From Caryophanales bacterium UBA1737 (GTDB lineage: Bacteria; Bacillota_I; Bacilli_A; ML615J-28; CAG-313), in NCBI GenBank assembly GCA_002315915.1, contig DCIB01000017.1, forward strand, positions 1 to 53,748: a DNA stretch of 53,748 nt, in the 5' to 3' direction. A program made the translations under genes and the position numbers. The notes under the pieces are model-generated. The model made no database searches and had not been told where the DNA came from. It saw nothing but the letters and a program-made list of their open reading frames with translations. Shown here one piece after another: positions 8,375 through 17,537 of the stretch; within the stretch, counting starts at the first letter, position 1; each line of letters starts with the position of its first letter.

Positions 8375-8914
8375 TTAATAACAATTTGTATTTTTAATCT
8401 CTTGAAAAGTCTTTTTTTCTCCAAAATCTTTTAACATTATTAACCATTTTTCTAGTAATAGTGCTGTTTCTTTATGTAATAGATATTTAGTTTTTCTAGA
8501 ATCATAATATTCAAAACTTGATGCATCAGTATATAATTCTTTTTTATATGTTTTACATGCTGCAACTCTATCACAAAACATCTCTTTAACATATTTTATA
8601 GGCATCTTAACAGGTGAATAAGCAAGTATTTCTGGATTAAAATCATACCAATATTCAAAATGATGTTTATTTCTACCTTTATGATGTAGCCATGCTTTAG
8701 AATACCCATTAATAAGACGTTCTTGCTCATTAGGAGATTTAGATCCGTTTGTATAATATTTAACACTATTAAAGAATTCTACAAATGAATATTTTGATAA
8801 ATCATGAAATAATCCTTGTAATAATATACCGCATTTTGAACAATGTTTAATTACTAAATGTCTATGATGATTAATAGTATGTAAATGTAGAAATAATTTT
8901 TTTAAATAATTCAT
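8375..8914 (-). CDS. DUF5662 family HD-like protein
   Basis: This 179-residue protein fits DUF5662, a group with histidine and aspartate motifs like HD phosphohydrolases. Visible motifs are the H-rich start (HLHTINHHRHLVIKHC), GLFHDLSKYSFVEF, AWLHHKGRNKHHFEYW and the MPIKYVKEMFCDRVAAC helix. Substrate unknown. It lies between a DUF362 ferredoxin protein (2 bases upstream) and the membrane paralogue pair, all on the same strand, suggesting one operon. Confidence 0.85.
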   Translation of the reverse strand: MNYLKKLFLHLHTINHHRHLVIKHCSKCGILLQGLFHDLSKYSFVEFFNSVKYYTNGSKSPNEQERLINGYSKAWLHHKGRNKHHFEYWYDFNPEILAYSPVKMPIKYVKEMFCDRVAACKTYKKELYTDASSFEYYDSRKTKYLLHKETALLLEKWLIMLKDFGEKKTFQEIKNTNCY

Positions 8915-8916
8915 AA

Positions 8917-10053
8917 TTATTTACCTTTTGTAAGTAGTTTTACAAGTGGATTCTTCTTTGTTTGCATAGCTCCTACTGGACAGAATTCTTGACAACAGAA
9001 ACATCTAATACATTTATTTCGATCAATAACAGGATAATTATTAACCATAGAAATTGCTTTAGCAGGACAAATATTAAAACATTTCTTACATCCTATACAA
9101 CTTTTTGTTTTACAAATAGGTTTTACAACTAAGATTTTTTCGACTAAAGAAGAAAATATTCCATATCCATTAAATTTCATATTTTTTCCAGGTTCGATCT
9201 TTTTAAAATCTAGAACTTGATATTTAGATAAATCAATATTAATATTTAAATCTTTAATATTATCAGGAGTAAATCCTAGTCTTATACTTTCTGATACAGT
9301 TCTGACATTATTTACATCTAAATTAATTAAATAACATGCCGCTATATCTAATGCATATTGATTCTTAGATGCCATTACTAATCCTATATCTCGAGGTGTA
9401 TCTTGTGTAGGACCATTACCTTCCATTCCTACTACACAATCCATAATATTTAAAATAGGTTTATAGAATTCATTAATATCTATTAACATATCTGCAAAAT
9501 CAGAATGCTCCGAATATCTATAATGATATTCTGGTTTTAATATACCAGGTACAGTACCAAATAAGTTTTTGACTGCTCCAGATAATCCCATCATTCCATG
9601 AGATTTAATTTTGGAAAAGTTTATTATAGCATCTTGTTCTAATAACCATGATGTTGTATCCAAACTTTTTACAACTAATCCATTAGTTTCTACTATTTGT
9701 TGATTACAATTATAATTAAGAATTGCTCCAACTTCAGTAAGTTTATCTATACCAGTTTGAGTATATACAGATTTTAAAGCAGATTCTGTAAATAATCCTC
9801 CTGGACTATCACCTAAAGTTACTATTGCGCCTTTAGATATTAATAATTTAACTAATGCTTTAACTAACATTGGATTAATAGTAGCAGCTTTTTCGGGTTT
9901 CATTGCAGCAACTAAATTAAGTTTAACTCCAATTTTCATTCCTTTTTTTACAAAATCTAATAAATTATTATTATTTAATAATTCATCTAATGCTTTATAA
10001 CATAATAATTCATCATATGTTCTAAGTTCCACTGCATAAATATCTTTAATCAT
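8917..10053 (-). CDS. DUF362 domain protein with two [4Fe-4S] clusters
   Basis: Residues 1 to about 300 match DUF362 (SKGAIVTLGDSPGG, INFSKIKSHGMMGLSGAVKNLFG, DCVVGMEGNGPTQ). The C-terminal bacterial ferredoxin domain carries two Cys clusters, CIGCKKCFNICP (about 319-330) and CIRCFCCQEFCP (about 348-359). The family is found mainly in anaerobes and is thought to act in electron transfer, without an established substrate. It is the first gene of the unit running down to 6793, starting near 10053. Confidence 0.93.
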   Translation of the reverse strand: MIKDIYAVELRTYDELLCYKALDELLNNNNLLDFVKKGMKIGVKLNLVAAMKPEKAATINPMLVKALVKLLISKGAIVTLGDSPGGLFTESALKSVYTQTGIDKLTEVGAILNYNCNQQIVETNGLVVKSLDTTSWLLEQDAIINFSKIKSHGMMGLSGAVKNLFGTVPGILKPEYHYRYSEHSDFADMLIDINEFYKPILNIMDCVVGMEGNGPTQDTPRDIGLVMASKNQYALDIAACYLINLDVNNVRTVSESIRLGFTPDNIKDLNINIDLSKYQVLDFKKIEPGKNMKFNGYGIFSSLVEKILVVKPICKTKSCIGCKKCFNICPAKAISMVNNYPVIDRNKCIRCFCCQEFCPVGAMQTKKNPLVKLLTKGK

Positions 10054-10097
10054 AATGTCTATTCCTTATTATATAAATATATTATATCACTAATTAG

Positions 10098-10415
10098 TTA
10101 GAAACTCTTTATTGAATCGCTTGATAAATCTAATATTTCATCAAAATCAATTTTATTTTTAACAATAGTTATAAATCTATTATCTAAATCTATTTTAGAT
10201 ACCATACCAGTTAATTGTACATATTCATTATTTCTATAAATAACTAAATCTAATATCATACCAATAGTCACTTGTTTCATTTTATATGATAATTCTTCTA
10301 AATAATCATCTGATAATTCAGGCTTTTCAATTACAATATGTTCTTTATTTTGAATTTCTTCTCTAAATCCTTTTAAAGCATCAAAAGGCATAAATTGTCT
10401 TGCTCTATCACTCAC
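10098..10415 (-). CDS. YolD-like protein
   Basis: A small protein of about 105 residues resembling YolD, which is often encoded with UvrX-type Y-family polymerases on Firmicutes chromosomes and plasmids. It starts SDRARQFMPFDALKGFREEI and has a beta-rich second half (MILDLVIYRNNEYVQLTGMV). I take the GTG at 10415 as start because GGAGG lies 8 bases upstream. The start overlaps the uvrX stop by eight bases, so the pair is translationally coupled. YolD is proposed to modulate the polymerase. Confidence 0.85.
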   Translation of the reverse strand: MSDRARQFMPFDALKGFREEIQNKEHIVIEKPELSDDYLEELSYKMKQVTIGMILDLVIYRNNEYVQLTGMVSKIDLDNRFITIVKNKIDFDEILDLSSDSIKSF

Positions 10416-11664
10416 CGTTATGTCCTCCAACTAAAGTATTTCTTTTTATTGTTGTTGCTTTATCTTGCAAATCCATTCCTTTTATTAATGAATTCTTACC
10501 ATATTTACTTTTAATACTCAATATAGTTTTTTGAATAGATTTTTCTTTTTGTTCATCTAAATCATTAGTAAATAAATTTGTTGTAGCATATATTTCAGGT
10601 ATTACATTTCCAAATCCAATACCAAGTCCTCTTATAGGATAATCTTGATCTACACTTTCATTAAATAAATTTAATACATATTCATTTAATTTTTTATAAG
10701 AATTAGTATATTCTGATAATTTTCTAGAAGCCATAGTAGGTTTATGAATATCTTTAGAATATCTTATTTGAATAGAAATATGATTAGTAACAAGCTCTTG
10801 ATCAACAAGTTGTAATACATTTAATTCAATCATTTCTTTCATAACTATTAAAGCATCACTATATTTATAATCTTCAAATAATATTTGAGTATTAGATACT
10901 TGGTGTGAACTTGATTTATAATTATGTATTTCTTCAATAGTACATGGTTCATAACCATTTGCATGATCAATTAAAAATTCTGCATTTACTCCAAATTCTT
11001 TATATAAAATAGAAGGATCTATTTTTGTAATACCATATAAATTAGTAATACCATATTTTAATAATCTTTTAGTAATACCAGGACCTATATTCCAAATATC
11101 TGTAAGGGGTTCATAAAACCACATTTCTTTTTTAAATTTATCTTCATCTAAATATCCAATATGATCAGATACATGTTTTGCTACAACATCAAGTGCTACT
11201 TTACACAAAAATAAATTTGTTCCAATTCCAGCTGTAGCACATATACCGGTAGTTTTATATACATCATTTATAATAGTTTTTGCTAAAGTAAATACATCCA
11301 TGTTATATAACTTAATATACTGAGTTACATCCATAAAACATTCATCTATAGAATATACTAAAATATCTTCTTTAGCAATATATTTTAAATAAACTTGATA
11401 TATTATAGCCGATACTTTAATATATTCTTTCATTCTAGGTTTAGCTGCAACATAGCTAACATCTGATGGTATTTCAAATATCCTACACCTATTATGAATA
11501 CCAAGTTCTTTCATATGAGGACTAATCGCAAGACAAAGTGCTCCATTACCTCTTGAAATATCTGCTACAACTAAATTAGCTTTGAAAGGATCTAATCCAC
11601 GAGACACACATTCTACTGATGCATAAAAACATTTTAAATCTATACATAAATATAATCTATCCAT
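10408..11664 (-). CDS. Y-family DNA polymerase, UvrX/DinB type
   Basis: This 418-residue protein is a translesion DNA polymerase of the ImpB/MucB/SamB group. Catalytic motifs are the first acidic site YLCIDLKCFYASVE and the second SIDECFMDVT. The thumb and little-finger domains follow (NIGPGITKRLLKYGI is the helix-hairpin-helix). I choose the ATG at 11664 because AAGGAG lies 8 bases before it. A longer TTG reading starts inside the ribosome binding region. With yolD it forms the usual pair, probably for damage tolerance. No LexA-type box is visible. Confidence 0.93.
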   Translation of the reverse strand: MDRLYLCIDLKCFYASVECVSRGLDPFKANLVVADISRGNGALCLAISPHMKELGIHNRCRIFEIPSDVSYVAAKPRMKEYIKVSAIIYQVYLKYIAKEDILVYSIDECFMDVTQYIKLYNMDVFTLAKTIINDVYKTTGICATAGIGTNLFLCKVALDVVAKHVSDHIGYLDEDKFKKEMWFYEPLTDIWNIGPGITKRLLKYGITNLYGITKIDPSILYKEFGVNAEFLIDHANGYEPCTIEEIHNYKSSSHQVSNTQILFEDYKYSDALIVMKEMIELNVLQLVDQELVTNHISIQIRYSKDIHKPTMASRKLSEYTNSYKKLNEYVLNLFNESVDQDYPIRGLGIGFGNVIPEIYATTNLFTNDLDEQKEKSIQKTILSIKSKYGKNSLIKGMDLQDKATTIKRNTLVGGHNGE

Positions 11665-11682
11665 ATTTAATTCTCCTTTCAA

Positions 11683-11714
11683 AAAATAAATGCTTATGAT
11701 TAAGCATTTATTTT
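11683..11714 (-). terminator. Terminator after the small kinase, directly before uvrX
   Basis: A perfect 14-bp stem (11683-11696 with 11701-11714, TGAT loop on the plus strand) is followed on the minus strand by TTTTTTG and, within a few bases, the uvrX ribosome binding site. It overlaps the kinase stop codon. Confidence 0.85.
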
Positions 11715-11738
11715 ACATTTTAATATGTTTTATTTCAA
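11710..11738 (-). promoter_or_regulatory. uvrX-yolD promoter nested in the kinase gene end
   Basis: TTGAAA (plus-strand 11733-11738) and TAAAAT (11710-11715) are spaced 17 bases. The -10 contains the kinase TAA stop. Transcription would begin near 11703, inside the first arm of the terminator hairpin, so a transcript from this promoter cannot form the full hairpin. Confidence 0.7.
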
Positions 11739-12162
11739 TAAATCCTTCATCTAAAGAAGCATCTTCAAATCTATTAGCATAATCTTTAATAACATCAAGC
11801 GGAAGATATAATTCATTTGGATCTTGATTTCTTTTTTCTACTCTTTTAAGTGATGTTTCAAGATCTACATCAAATACTATAGCTGAAACAAGTGGTTTTA
11901 ATCCATATAAAGACATTTTATTAAAGAATCCTTGTCTTGGTCCTTTAGAAATATTAGTAGCATCTAAAATAAAATCTTCATTCTTTCTAATCTTATATGC
12001 ACATCTTAAATATAAAAACATCCAAACAATACGTTCAGGTATACCTTTAAATGTTTGTCTTATTTTATCAGATGAAATAATTTCAATACCAGTTTTTTCA
12101 TGCATTTGATTAGCATAAGTAGATTTTCCAGAACCTTGAATTCCTATAAGCATGTATACCAT
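11713..12162 (-). CDS. Small P-loop kinase (T4 Pnk-like kinase fold)
   Basis: A 149-residue AAA/zeta-toxin-like kinase. Walker A is GIQGSGKST at residues 7-15. The ISSDKIR segment and the DATNIS motif (about residues 66-71) are typical of the polynucleotide-kinase-like kinase fold, and a lid-type arginine-rich helix (LKRVEKRNQDP) follows. Substrate unknown. It stands upstream of uvrX-yolD but is separated from it by a terminator. The GGTGG site lies close to the ATG. Confidence 0.88.
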   Translation of the reverse strand: MVYMLIGIQGSGKSTYANQMHEKTGIEIISSDKIRQTFKGIPERIVWMFLYLRCAYKIRKNEDFILDATNISKGPRQGFFNKMSLYGLKPLVSAIVFDVDLETSLKRVEKRNQDPNELYLPLDVIKDYANRFEDASLDEGFIEIKHIKM

Positions 12163-12186
12163 ATATTATTCCACCTTCATAATTCA

Positions 12187-12195
12187 ATTTTACCA
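12187..12195 (-). promoter_or_regulatory. Extended -10 promoter of the small kinase
   Basis: On the minus strand TGG-TAAAAT lies 25 bases upstream of the kinase start. No clear -35. It follows the trkH terminator. Confidence 0.4.
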
Positions 12196-12223
12196 TAATG
12201 TAATATTTAATTCTTTTTGTTAA

Positions 12224-12260
12224 CAAAAAAAGTTATAGATTTTTCACAAAATCTATAACT
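12224..12260 (-). terminator. Terminator of trkAH operon
   Basis: A 13-bp perfect stem (12231-12243 with 12248-12260) followed by T6 on the minus strand. It begins at the trkH stop codon. Confidence 0.9.
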
Positions 12261-13738
12261 TATTGCATTCTTTTTGTCCAAGTTTTTGGCGAGAATAAAA
12301 TTATTATTGGAATTAATTCTAAACGTCCCGCAATCATTTCAATTGATAATATTAATTTAGAAAAATTAGAATAATTAGCACCTAAAATACCAAATGAATA
12401 ACTAGGTGATATTTTTCCAAGTCCAGGTCCTATATTTGATAAACAAGAAAGGCTTGCAGTAAAATTGGTTAATAAATCGTTACCATCAAAAGATATAAGT
12501 GCTGTACATATAATTAGTATAAAAATATAAACTAAGAAATATGATATAACAGAATGTTCCATTTCTTGAGATATAGGTTTTTTATCTAAAGAAATAGTTT
12601 CTACTTTTCTTGGATTAAAAGAGTTTTTAATTCTTTTAAAAACAGATTTAATAAGTATTGTAACTCTACTGATTTTTAATCCTCCAGCAGTAGAACCTGC
12701 AGTTGATCCCATAAACATAAGTATAACAATAATTAATTGTGATAATGCGGGCCAAGTTGAATAATCTACAGTAGAATAACCGGTAGTTGATATAATTGAT
12801 GATACTTGAAATAAAGAAGTTCTAAATGTTTCTTCAAATGATGAATATAATTTATTTACTTGTAACATAATTATTATTATTGAAAAAATAATTGTTAGAA
12901 AATAAATATGTAATTCTTCACTTTTAATTGCATCTTTTACTTTTCCTATTAACAAATAATAATATAAAGTAAAATTTATTCCAAATATTATCATGAATAT
13001 ACTTATTACATATTGTGAATAAATACTTAAAGTAGCAATAGAAGATGATATTATACCAAATCCTCCAGTACCTGCTGTACCAAATGAATATATTAAGCTA
13101 TCATACCAAGAAATATCTTTATCTAATGCTAATAGAATAAATTCAATTATAGTAAAACTAATATATATTAAATATAATATTCGAGAAGTTGCTTTCATCT
13201 TAGATGAAATTTTACCAACACTAGGTCCAGGTGATTCTGCTTGTAATATATGAAGGGATGCTCCATTATCTGATTCCGGAATAATTGCAAGTATAAATAC
13301 TAGTATTCCCATTCCTCCAATCCAATGAGAGAAACTTCTCCACAAGAATATAGAATGATTAGATTCGATTAATAATTCGGGATAATCAATAACTGATGCG
13401 CCAGTTGTAGTAAATCCTGATGACATTTCAAAAAATGCATCAAAGAAATTGGGTAATACACCAGATATCATAAAAGGAATTGATCCAATTAGGCTCATTA
13501 TAATCCAAGATAGCCCAACTATTACAAGACCTTCTTTAACTCCTAATGATGAATTATTTATTTTAAGATTTGAAAGTAATAATCCAAATCCAAATAAAAT
13601 AATCATAGGAATAATAAACGATAAATAGTTATTAAAAGATTCTTTATATATTAAACATATAAGTAATGGTAAAGTCATTAGTATTCCAACTAATACCATA
13701 ATTTTACCAAGAATCTTTCTTATTATTTGAAAGTTCAT
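12260..13738 (-). CDS. trkH: Potassium uptake channel subunit TrkH
   Basis: TrkH forms the membrane pore for K+ uptake. The 492-residue protein has about ten hydrophobic segments and the four selectivity-filter repeats expected: TTTGAS (near 108), GTAGTGGFG (near 220), STTGYST (near 318) and SNIGPG (near 435). Segments FFEMSSGF and GGMGILVF also match. It follows trkA by six bases in a two-gene operon. Assignment to TrkH rather than KtrB rests on length and N-terminal extra helices. Confidence 0.95.
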   Translation of the reverse strand: MNFQIIRKILGKIMVLVGILMTLPLLICLIYKESFNNYLSFIIPMIILFGFGLLLSNLKINNSSLGVKEGLVIVGLSWIIMSLIGSIPFMISGVLPNFFDAFFEMSSGFTTTGASVIDYPELLIESNHSIFLWRSFSHWIGGMGILVFILAIIPESDNGASLHILQAESPGPSVGKISSKMKATSRILYLIYISFTIIEFILLALDKDISWYDSLIYSFGTAGTGGFGIISSSIATLSIYSQYVISIFMIIFGINFTLYYYLLIGKVKDAIKSEELHIYFLTIIFSIIIIMLQVNKLYSSFEETFRTSLFQVSSIISTTGYSTVDYSTWPALSQLIIVILMFMGSTAGSTAGGLKISRVTILIKSVFKRIKNSFNPRKVETISLDKKPISQEMEHSVISYFLVYIFILIICTALISFDGNDLLTNFTASLSCLSNIGPGLGKISPSYSFGILGANYSNFSKLILSIEMIAGRLELIPIIILFSPKTWTKRMQ

Positions 13739-13744
13739 ATTATA

Positions 13745-15100
13745 TTACTCCAAACAATCATCTAAGCTTTGGATTATATGACCATATGAAACAACAATTA
13801 CTTGATCTGATTCAGAAATTAGACTTTTACCTGATGGAATAATAATTTCTCCATCATGAATAATTGCGCCTATTAAAGTATTATTTTTCAAATGTAAATT
13901 TTGTAATGGAATATTTAGTGTTTTAGATTGATTAGATGCGGTAAACTCTAAAACTTCTACTTTATTATTAACTATTTTATTAATAGATTCAAAATCGCTA
14001 TCAGGATAATCATTAATACTTCTAACAAATCCAATAATTCTAGATGATGTTATTTCTTTAGGAGAAATAATACTAGTTGAACCTATTGAATCTAAAATTG
14101 AAGTAAATGATGAATTATTTACTTTTGTAATTACTTTAGGTACTTCAATTTTAGATGCATACATGGAAACAATAATGTTTTCTTCATCTATACCTGTTAA
14201 AGTAACTACACAGTCACAATTATTAATACCTTCTTCTTCTAATAATTGTTTATTTGTTCCATCACCATTTACAATAGTAACATTTGGTAATATTTCTGAT
14301 AATTCAAGACATCTATTATAATCTTGTTCAATTATTTTTACATTTACTTTCATTTTTGATAGTACTTCTGCAAGATATACTGATATCTTACCACCACCAA
14401 TAATCAAAACATCTTTTATTTTTTCTTCAATTAAACCAAGTTTTTTTAAGAATGATTTAATAACTGGACGACTTGCAGTTATATAAATCTTATCATGAGC
14501 ATTAAATACAAAGTTTCCTTTAGGAATTATTACTTCTTCTTCACGTTCTACTGCACATACTAATATTTGTATATTATATTCATTATTAATATCTATTAAT
14601 GATTTATTAACCATCAAAGAATCTTCTGGTACATATAATTCTACTAAATCGACTTTATTAGCTGCAAATCTATCAACTCTTAATGCTTCTGGGAAATTAA
14701 TTATATTTTTAATTTCTTCTGCAGCTTCATATTCTGGATTAATAATTAAAGATAATCCTAATTCTTTTTTCATCCATGATACTTGTCTTGAATATTCATA
14801 ACTTCTAACACGAGCAATTATATGTTTTGCCCCTAATTTTTTAGCCATTAAACATGCTAAAATATTAGTCTCATCACTATCAGTCACAGCAACAACTACA
14901 TCTGCTTTATGAGCATTAGCATTTTTTAATGACTCATAACTTGTGCCACTACCTACAAGACCTAAAATATCATATTTTTCAATAGCTTGATTAACTTCAT
15001 TTTCTAATATGTCAACTGCAACAATTTCATGTTTTTCACTAGATAATTGTTTAATAATTTCACGACCGACTTTTCCACATCCAATAACAATAATTTGCAT
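13745..15100 (-). CDS. trkA: Trk system regulatory subunit TrkA
   Basis: TrkA is the cytosolic NAD-binding gating ring of the K+ channel. The 451-residue protein is a tandem of two RCK-N and RCK-C units. The nucleotide-binding glycine motifs are VIGCGKVGREI near residue 5 and LIIGGGKISVYLAE near residue 228. A GGAGG site lies nine bases before the ATG. trkH follows, so channel and gate are made together. Confidence 0.96.
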   Translation of the reverse strand: MQIIVIGCGKVGREIIKQLSSEKHEIVAVDILENEVNQAIEKYDILGLVGSGTSYESLKNANAHKADVVVAVTDSDETNILACLMAKKLGAKHIIARVRSYEYSRQVSWMKKELGLSLIINPEYEAAEEIKNIINFPEALRVDRFAANKVDLVELYVPEDSLMVNKSLIDINNEYNIQILVCAVEREEEVIIPKGNFVFNAHDKIYITASRPVIKSFLKKLGLIEEKIKDVLIIGGGKISVYLAEVLSKMKVNVKIIEQDYNRCLELSEILPNVTIVNGDGTNKQLLEEEGINNCDCVVTLTGIDEENIIVSMYASKIEVPKVITKVNNSSFTSILDSIGSTSIISPKEITSSRIIGFVRSINDYPDSDFESINKIVNNKVEVLEFTASNQSKTLNIPLQNLHLKNNTLIGAIIHDGEIIIPSGKSLISESDQVIVVSYGHIIQSLDDCLE

Positions 15101-15130
15101 ATAGATAGCCTCCTTTTTTAATTCTATAAT

Positions 15131-15159
15131 ATTATACTACATTTATTAACAAATATAAA
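15131..15159 (-). promoter_or_regulatory. trkAH promoter
   Basis: TTTATA (plus-strand 15154-15159) and TATAAT (15131-15136) are 17 bases apart. The region also has to serve the divergent YhhN gene at 15224, whose promoter I cannot place clearly (a TAAAAT lies about 20 bases before its ribosome binding site). Confidence 0.6.
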
Positions 15160-15223
15160 CACATTAAAATTAGAAAAATATTTAAATAAATATGCTAAAA
15201 TAACTAATGGAGGAAAAATTTTT

Positions 15224-15835
15224 ATGCCGAATTTACCATTATATTTAAAATTAACATTTACATTTACACTAATCGCTATTGCTATTTTATTATATTTAAT
15301 AAATAAAACTAAAACACGTTTATGGATTATGATTGCAATGGTTTTATCAACTCTTGGTGATATATTCATGACTGATTGCCTAGATATTGGTGGTTTTTCA
15401 ATGGTACCAGGTGTAGCATTCTTTATGTTATCACATGTTGCATATGTATTTGCATATCGTACAGAAAATGATGGACCTAATAAAAATCTTGGTACATGGA
15501 TAGGAATAGGTGTGATGATTGTATCAACAATTTTATTTGAAATATTAGCATTCACAATTCCTACTACTCCAAATACAACAATGTCTTTATTAATACCTAT
15601 TTATATTGCAGTAATAGGATGGAATTTAGTAGAAAACTTTACTCTAGCATATAATAAAAAAGGGTTATATAATATATTACCATTTGCTATAGTATTATTT
15701 TATCTAACAGATTATTGGATTTTCTTAGATATGGTAAATATTACAGAAAAATCAACAAATCTAGTTTGGTATTTTTATCCATTAGCTCAACTTGGATTAG
15801 TATTATTCAGCACAAAAATAAAAAAAGTAAATTAA
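15224..15835 (+). CDS. YhhN family membrane protein (lysoplasmalogenase-like), copy 1
   Basis: This 203-residue polytopic protein (about 7-8 helices) matches YhhN/TMEM86. The core motif is LSTLGDIFMT near residue 46-55, with SHVAYVFAYR following. Some family members hydrolyse the vinyl-ether bond of lysoplasmalogens; others have no known function. It is transcribed alone, opposite to its neighbours, with TGGAGG upstream. A second, divergent copy lies at 18006-18659. Confidence 0.88.
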   Translation: MPNLPLYLKLTFTFTLIAIAILLYLINKTKTRLWIMIAMVLSTLGDIFMTDCLDIGGFSMVPGVAFFMLSHVAYVFAYRTENDGPNKNLGTWIGIGVMIVSTILFEILAFTIPTTPNTTMSLLIPIYIAVIGWNLVENFTLAYNKKGLYNILPFAIVLFYLTDYWIFLDMVNITEKSTNLVWYFYPLAQLGLVLFSTKIKKVN

Positions 15836-15867
15836 AAAATCATATTGGTTAAACCAATATGATTTTT
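15835..15867. terminator. Bidirectional terminator between YhhN and permease
   Basis: An inverted repeat of about 16 bp per arm (AAAAATCATATTGGTT and its complement) with A/T runs on both sides serves both convergent genes. Confidence 0.85.
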
Positions 15868-15870
15868 CTT

Positions 15871-17094
15871 TTACATTAATGCACCAATAAATGATCCTAT
15901 TGTTGCTAGTAAAGCAAATATAATTCCAAGTATTAAGAATACTGGTTTTCCAAAATTTCCAACTAATACGGAATCTTTTGCTTTTTTACGTGAATAATAA
16001 TATGCAGCAATTATACCAAAACATGTTAATACTTGAACAAGTCCTGCCATTGCAGTAAGACCTATAAATGTTTTTTCAAGTATTAATGTTAAAATTAATG
16101 CTGGAATAGATGCTACTACCCATGATAATTTTAATCCAAGATTAAATTGTTCATGAACTATATCTCTTAAATCTAAAGTATTTGCCCAAAATGATGTAGC
16201 AAGTGCAAATAAAGTAAAACAAGTTCCTAAAATTCCTAACCAATGCGTTTCACCTATTTGATTTGAAATACAAATAATTGCACCATCTTTACCAATAACA
16301 TGTCCTGGATCACCTACAATTTTATTTAATCCCGATTCTCCACAGAAAGATACAGTTACAAATACCATTAAAACAACAATTATTAAGTTTAATGTTTGAC
16401 CTAAAATAATACTCCAACGTATTTTTTTAATATCTCCACCTAAACCTTTTACTGCTTGAGGTACACTCATTACAGCTGATAAAGAGAAAGTTACCATTCC
16501 AAATAATGCTAGCATAAATTTAACATTAACACTATCTACAGTAATAAATTCATTTTGTGGATAGAAAAATGATGCACCTAAGAATATTACCATAATAATA
16601 CTCATTGTAATAGTACAATATTTTTCACATATTCCAACTAATTTCATTCCGAAAAATACTACTGTTGCACAAACTAAATAAAATATTATAGCAGTAAGTT
16701 TAGTATTTAATGCGAGTCCATACGCATTAAAAATATTATTTAAAGCAGTTGCTGCACCTGTAACATATGCTGTACAGTTAGCAAGCACACTAAATCCAAA
16801 ACATACAGCAGCAATAACAGTTACTACTTTTTTAGTTTTTTCTTTCTTAAATAATGGTTCTAAACATTTAACAAACATAGCACCATTATTATTATAAGAT
16901 AATTCACCTATAATTAAATGTAAGAATAAGCTTAATGCAAAAGCTAATCCTAAAATCCAAACTACATCCCACCAATTATTTAAAGATGCCATATAAGGAA
17001 CTGATAATATTCCAGCTCCAACTCCATGACCTAAAATAATTCCTGTTGCTTCTAAAAAAGACAATTTTGATTCACTTTTAAATTCTTTTTCCAT
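15871..17094 (-). CDS. Amino-acid permease, HAAAP/APC superfamily
   Basis: A 407-residue transporter with about 11 membrane helices. The first helix carries GHGVGAGILSVPYMAS, the unwound substrate-binding helix typical of the aromatic/hydroxy amino-acid permease group in the APC fold. NQIGETHWLG and WANTLDLRD occur in the later loops. The substrate cannot be read from sequence; aromatic or branched amino acids are plausible. It is the last gene of a unit with a GNAT enzyme, a deaminase and YhhN copy 2. Confidence 0.85.
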   Translation of the reverse strand: MEKEFKSESKLSFLEATGIILGHGVGAGILSVPYMASLNNWWDVVWILGLAFALSLFLHLIIGELSYNNNGAMFVKCLEPLFKKEKTKKVVTVIAAVCFGFSVLANCTAYVTGAATALNNIFNAYGLALNTKLTAIIFYLVCATVVFFGMKLVGICEKYCTITMSIIMVIFLGASFFYPQNEFITVDSVNVKFMLALFGMVTFSLSAVMSVPQAVKGLGGDIKKIRWSIILGQTLNLIIVVLMVFVTVSFCGESGLNKIVGDPGHVIGKDGAIICISNQIGETHWLGILGTCFTLFALATSFWANTLDLRDIVHEQFNLGLKLSWVVASIPALILTLILEKTFIGLTAMAGLVQVLTCFGIIAAYYYSRKKAKDSVLVGNFGKPVFLILGIIFALLATIGSFIGALM

Positions 17095-17107
17095 AATGTT
17101 CCCTTCT

Positions 17108-17536
17108 TTAAATATATTTAATCATTTTATAATGCGGATAATTTTCTTCTAAAAACATATCTCCAACAACTTTATAACCATTCTTTTCATAAAAAGGTAC
17201 TACTTGATATTGTGCATGTAATACAACTTCATTTATTGAAGTTGTATTTTTTATAACTTTTTCTGCTTCATTAATTAATGAAGAACCAAGATGGTTATTT
17301 CGATATTCTTTTCTAACTAATATTCTTCCTAAATGAACAATAGTATCTTCAACTATAAATCTACAATAAGCAATTAATTGATTATCTTTATTATATAAAG
17401 ATACATGTGTATATAAATGTTCATCAATTGTAATTTCCACACTTTTAGGAAATCCTTGTTCAATACAAAAAACTTCTTCTCTTAAAGATTTTATTGTATC
17501 ATTTATATCATAAGTTATAATTACATTATATTGCAT
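17108..17536 (-). CDS. ElaA-like GNAT N-acetyltransferase
   Basis: A 142-residue acetyl-CoA-dependent acetyltransferase. ElaA features are LREEVFCIEQGFP near the N-terminus and the acetyl-CoA signature HLGRILVRKEYRNNHLGSSL (about 69-88). The C-terminal VPFYEKNGYKVVGDMF and PHYKMIKYI are also typical. Substrate unknown. It starts just after the deaminase stop codon. Confidence 0.9.
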   Translation of the reverse strand: MQYNVIITYDINDTIKSLREEVFCIEQGFPKSVEITIDEHLYTHVSLYNKDNQLIAYCRFIVEDTIVHLGRILVRKEYRNNHLGSSLINEAEKVIKNTTSINEVVLHAQYQVVPFYEKNGYKVVGDMFLEENYPHYKMIKYI

Positions 17537-17537
17537 A

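Noticed and set aside
15124..15555. A 143-codon minus-strand frame opposite YhhN copy 1
   Set aside because: It lies opposite a clear membrane-protein gene with a ribosome site and has no recognisable features.
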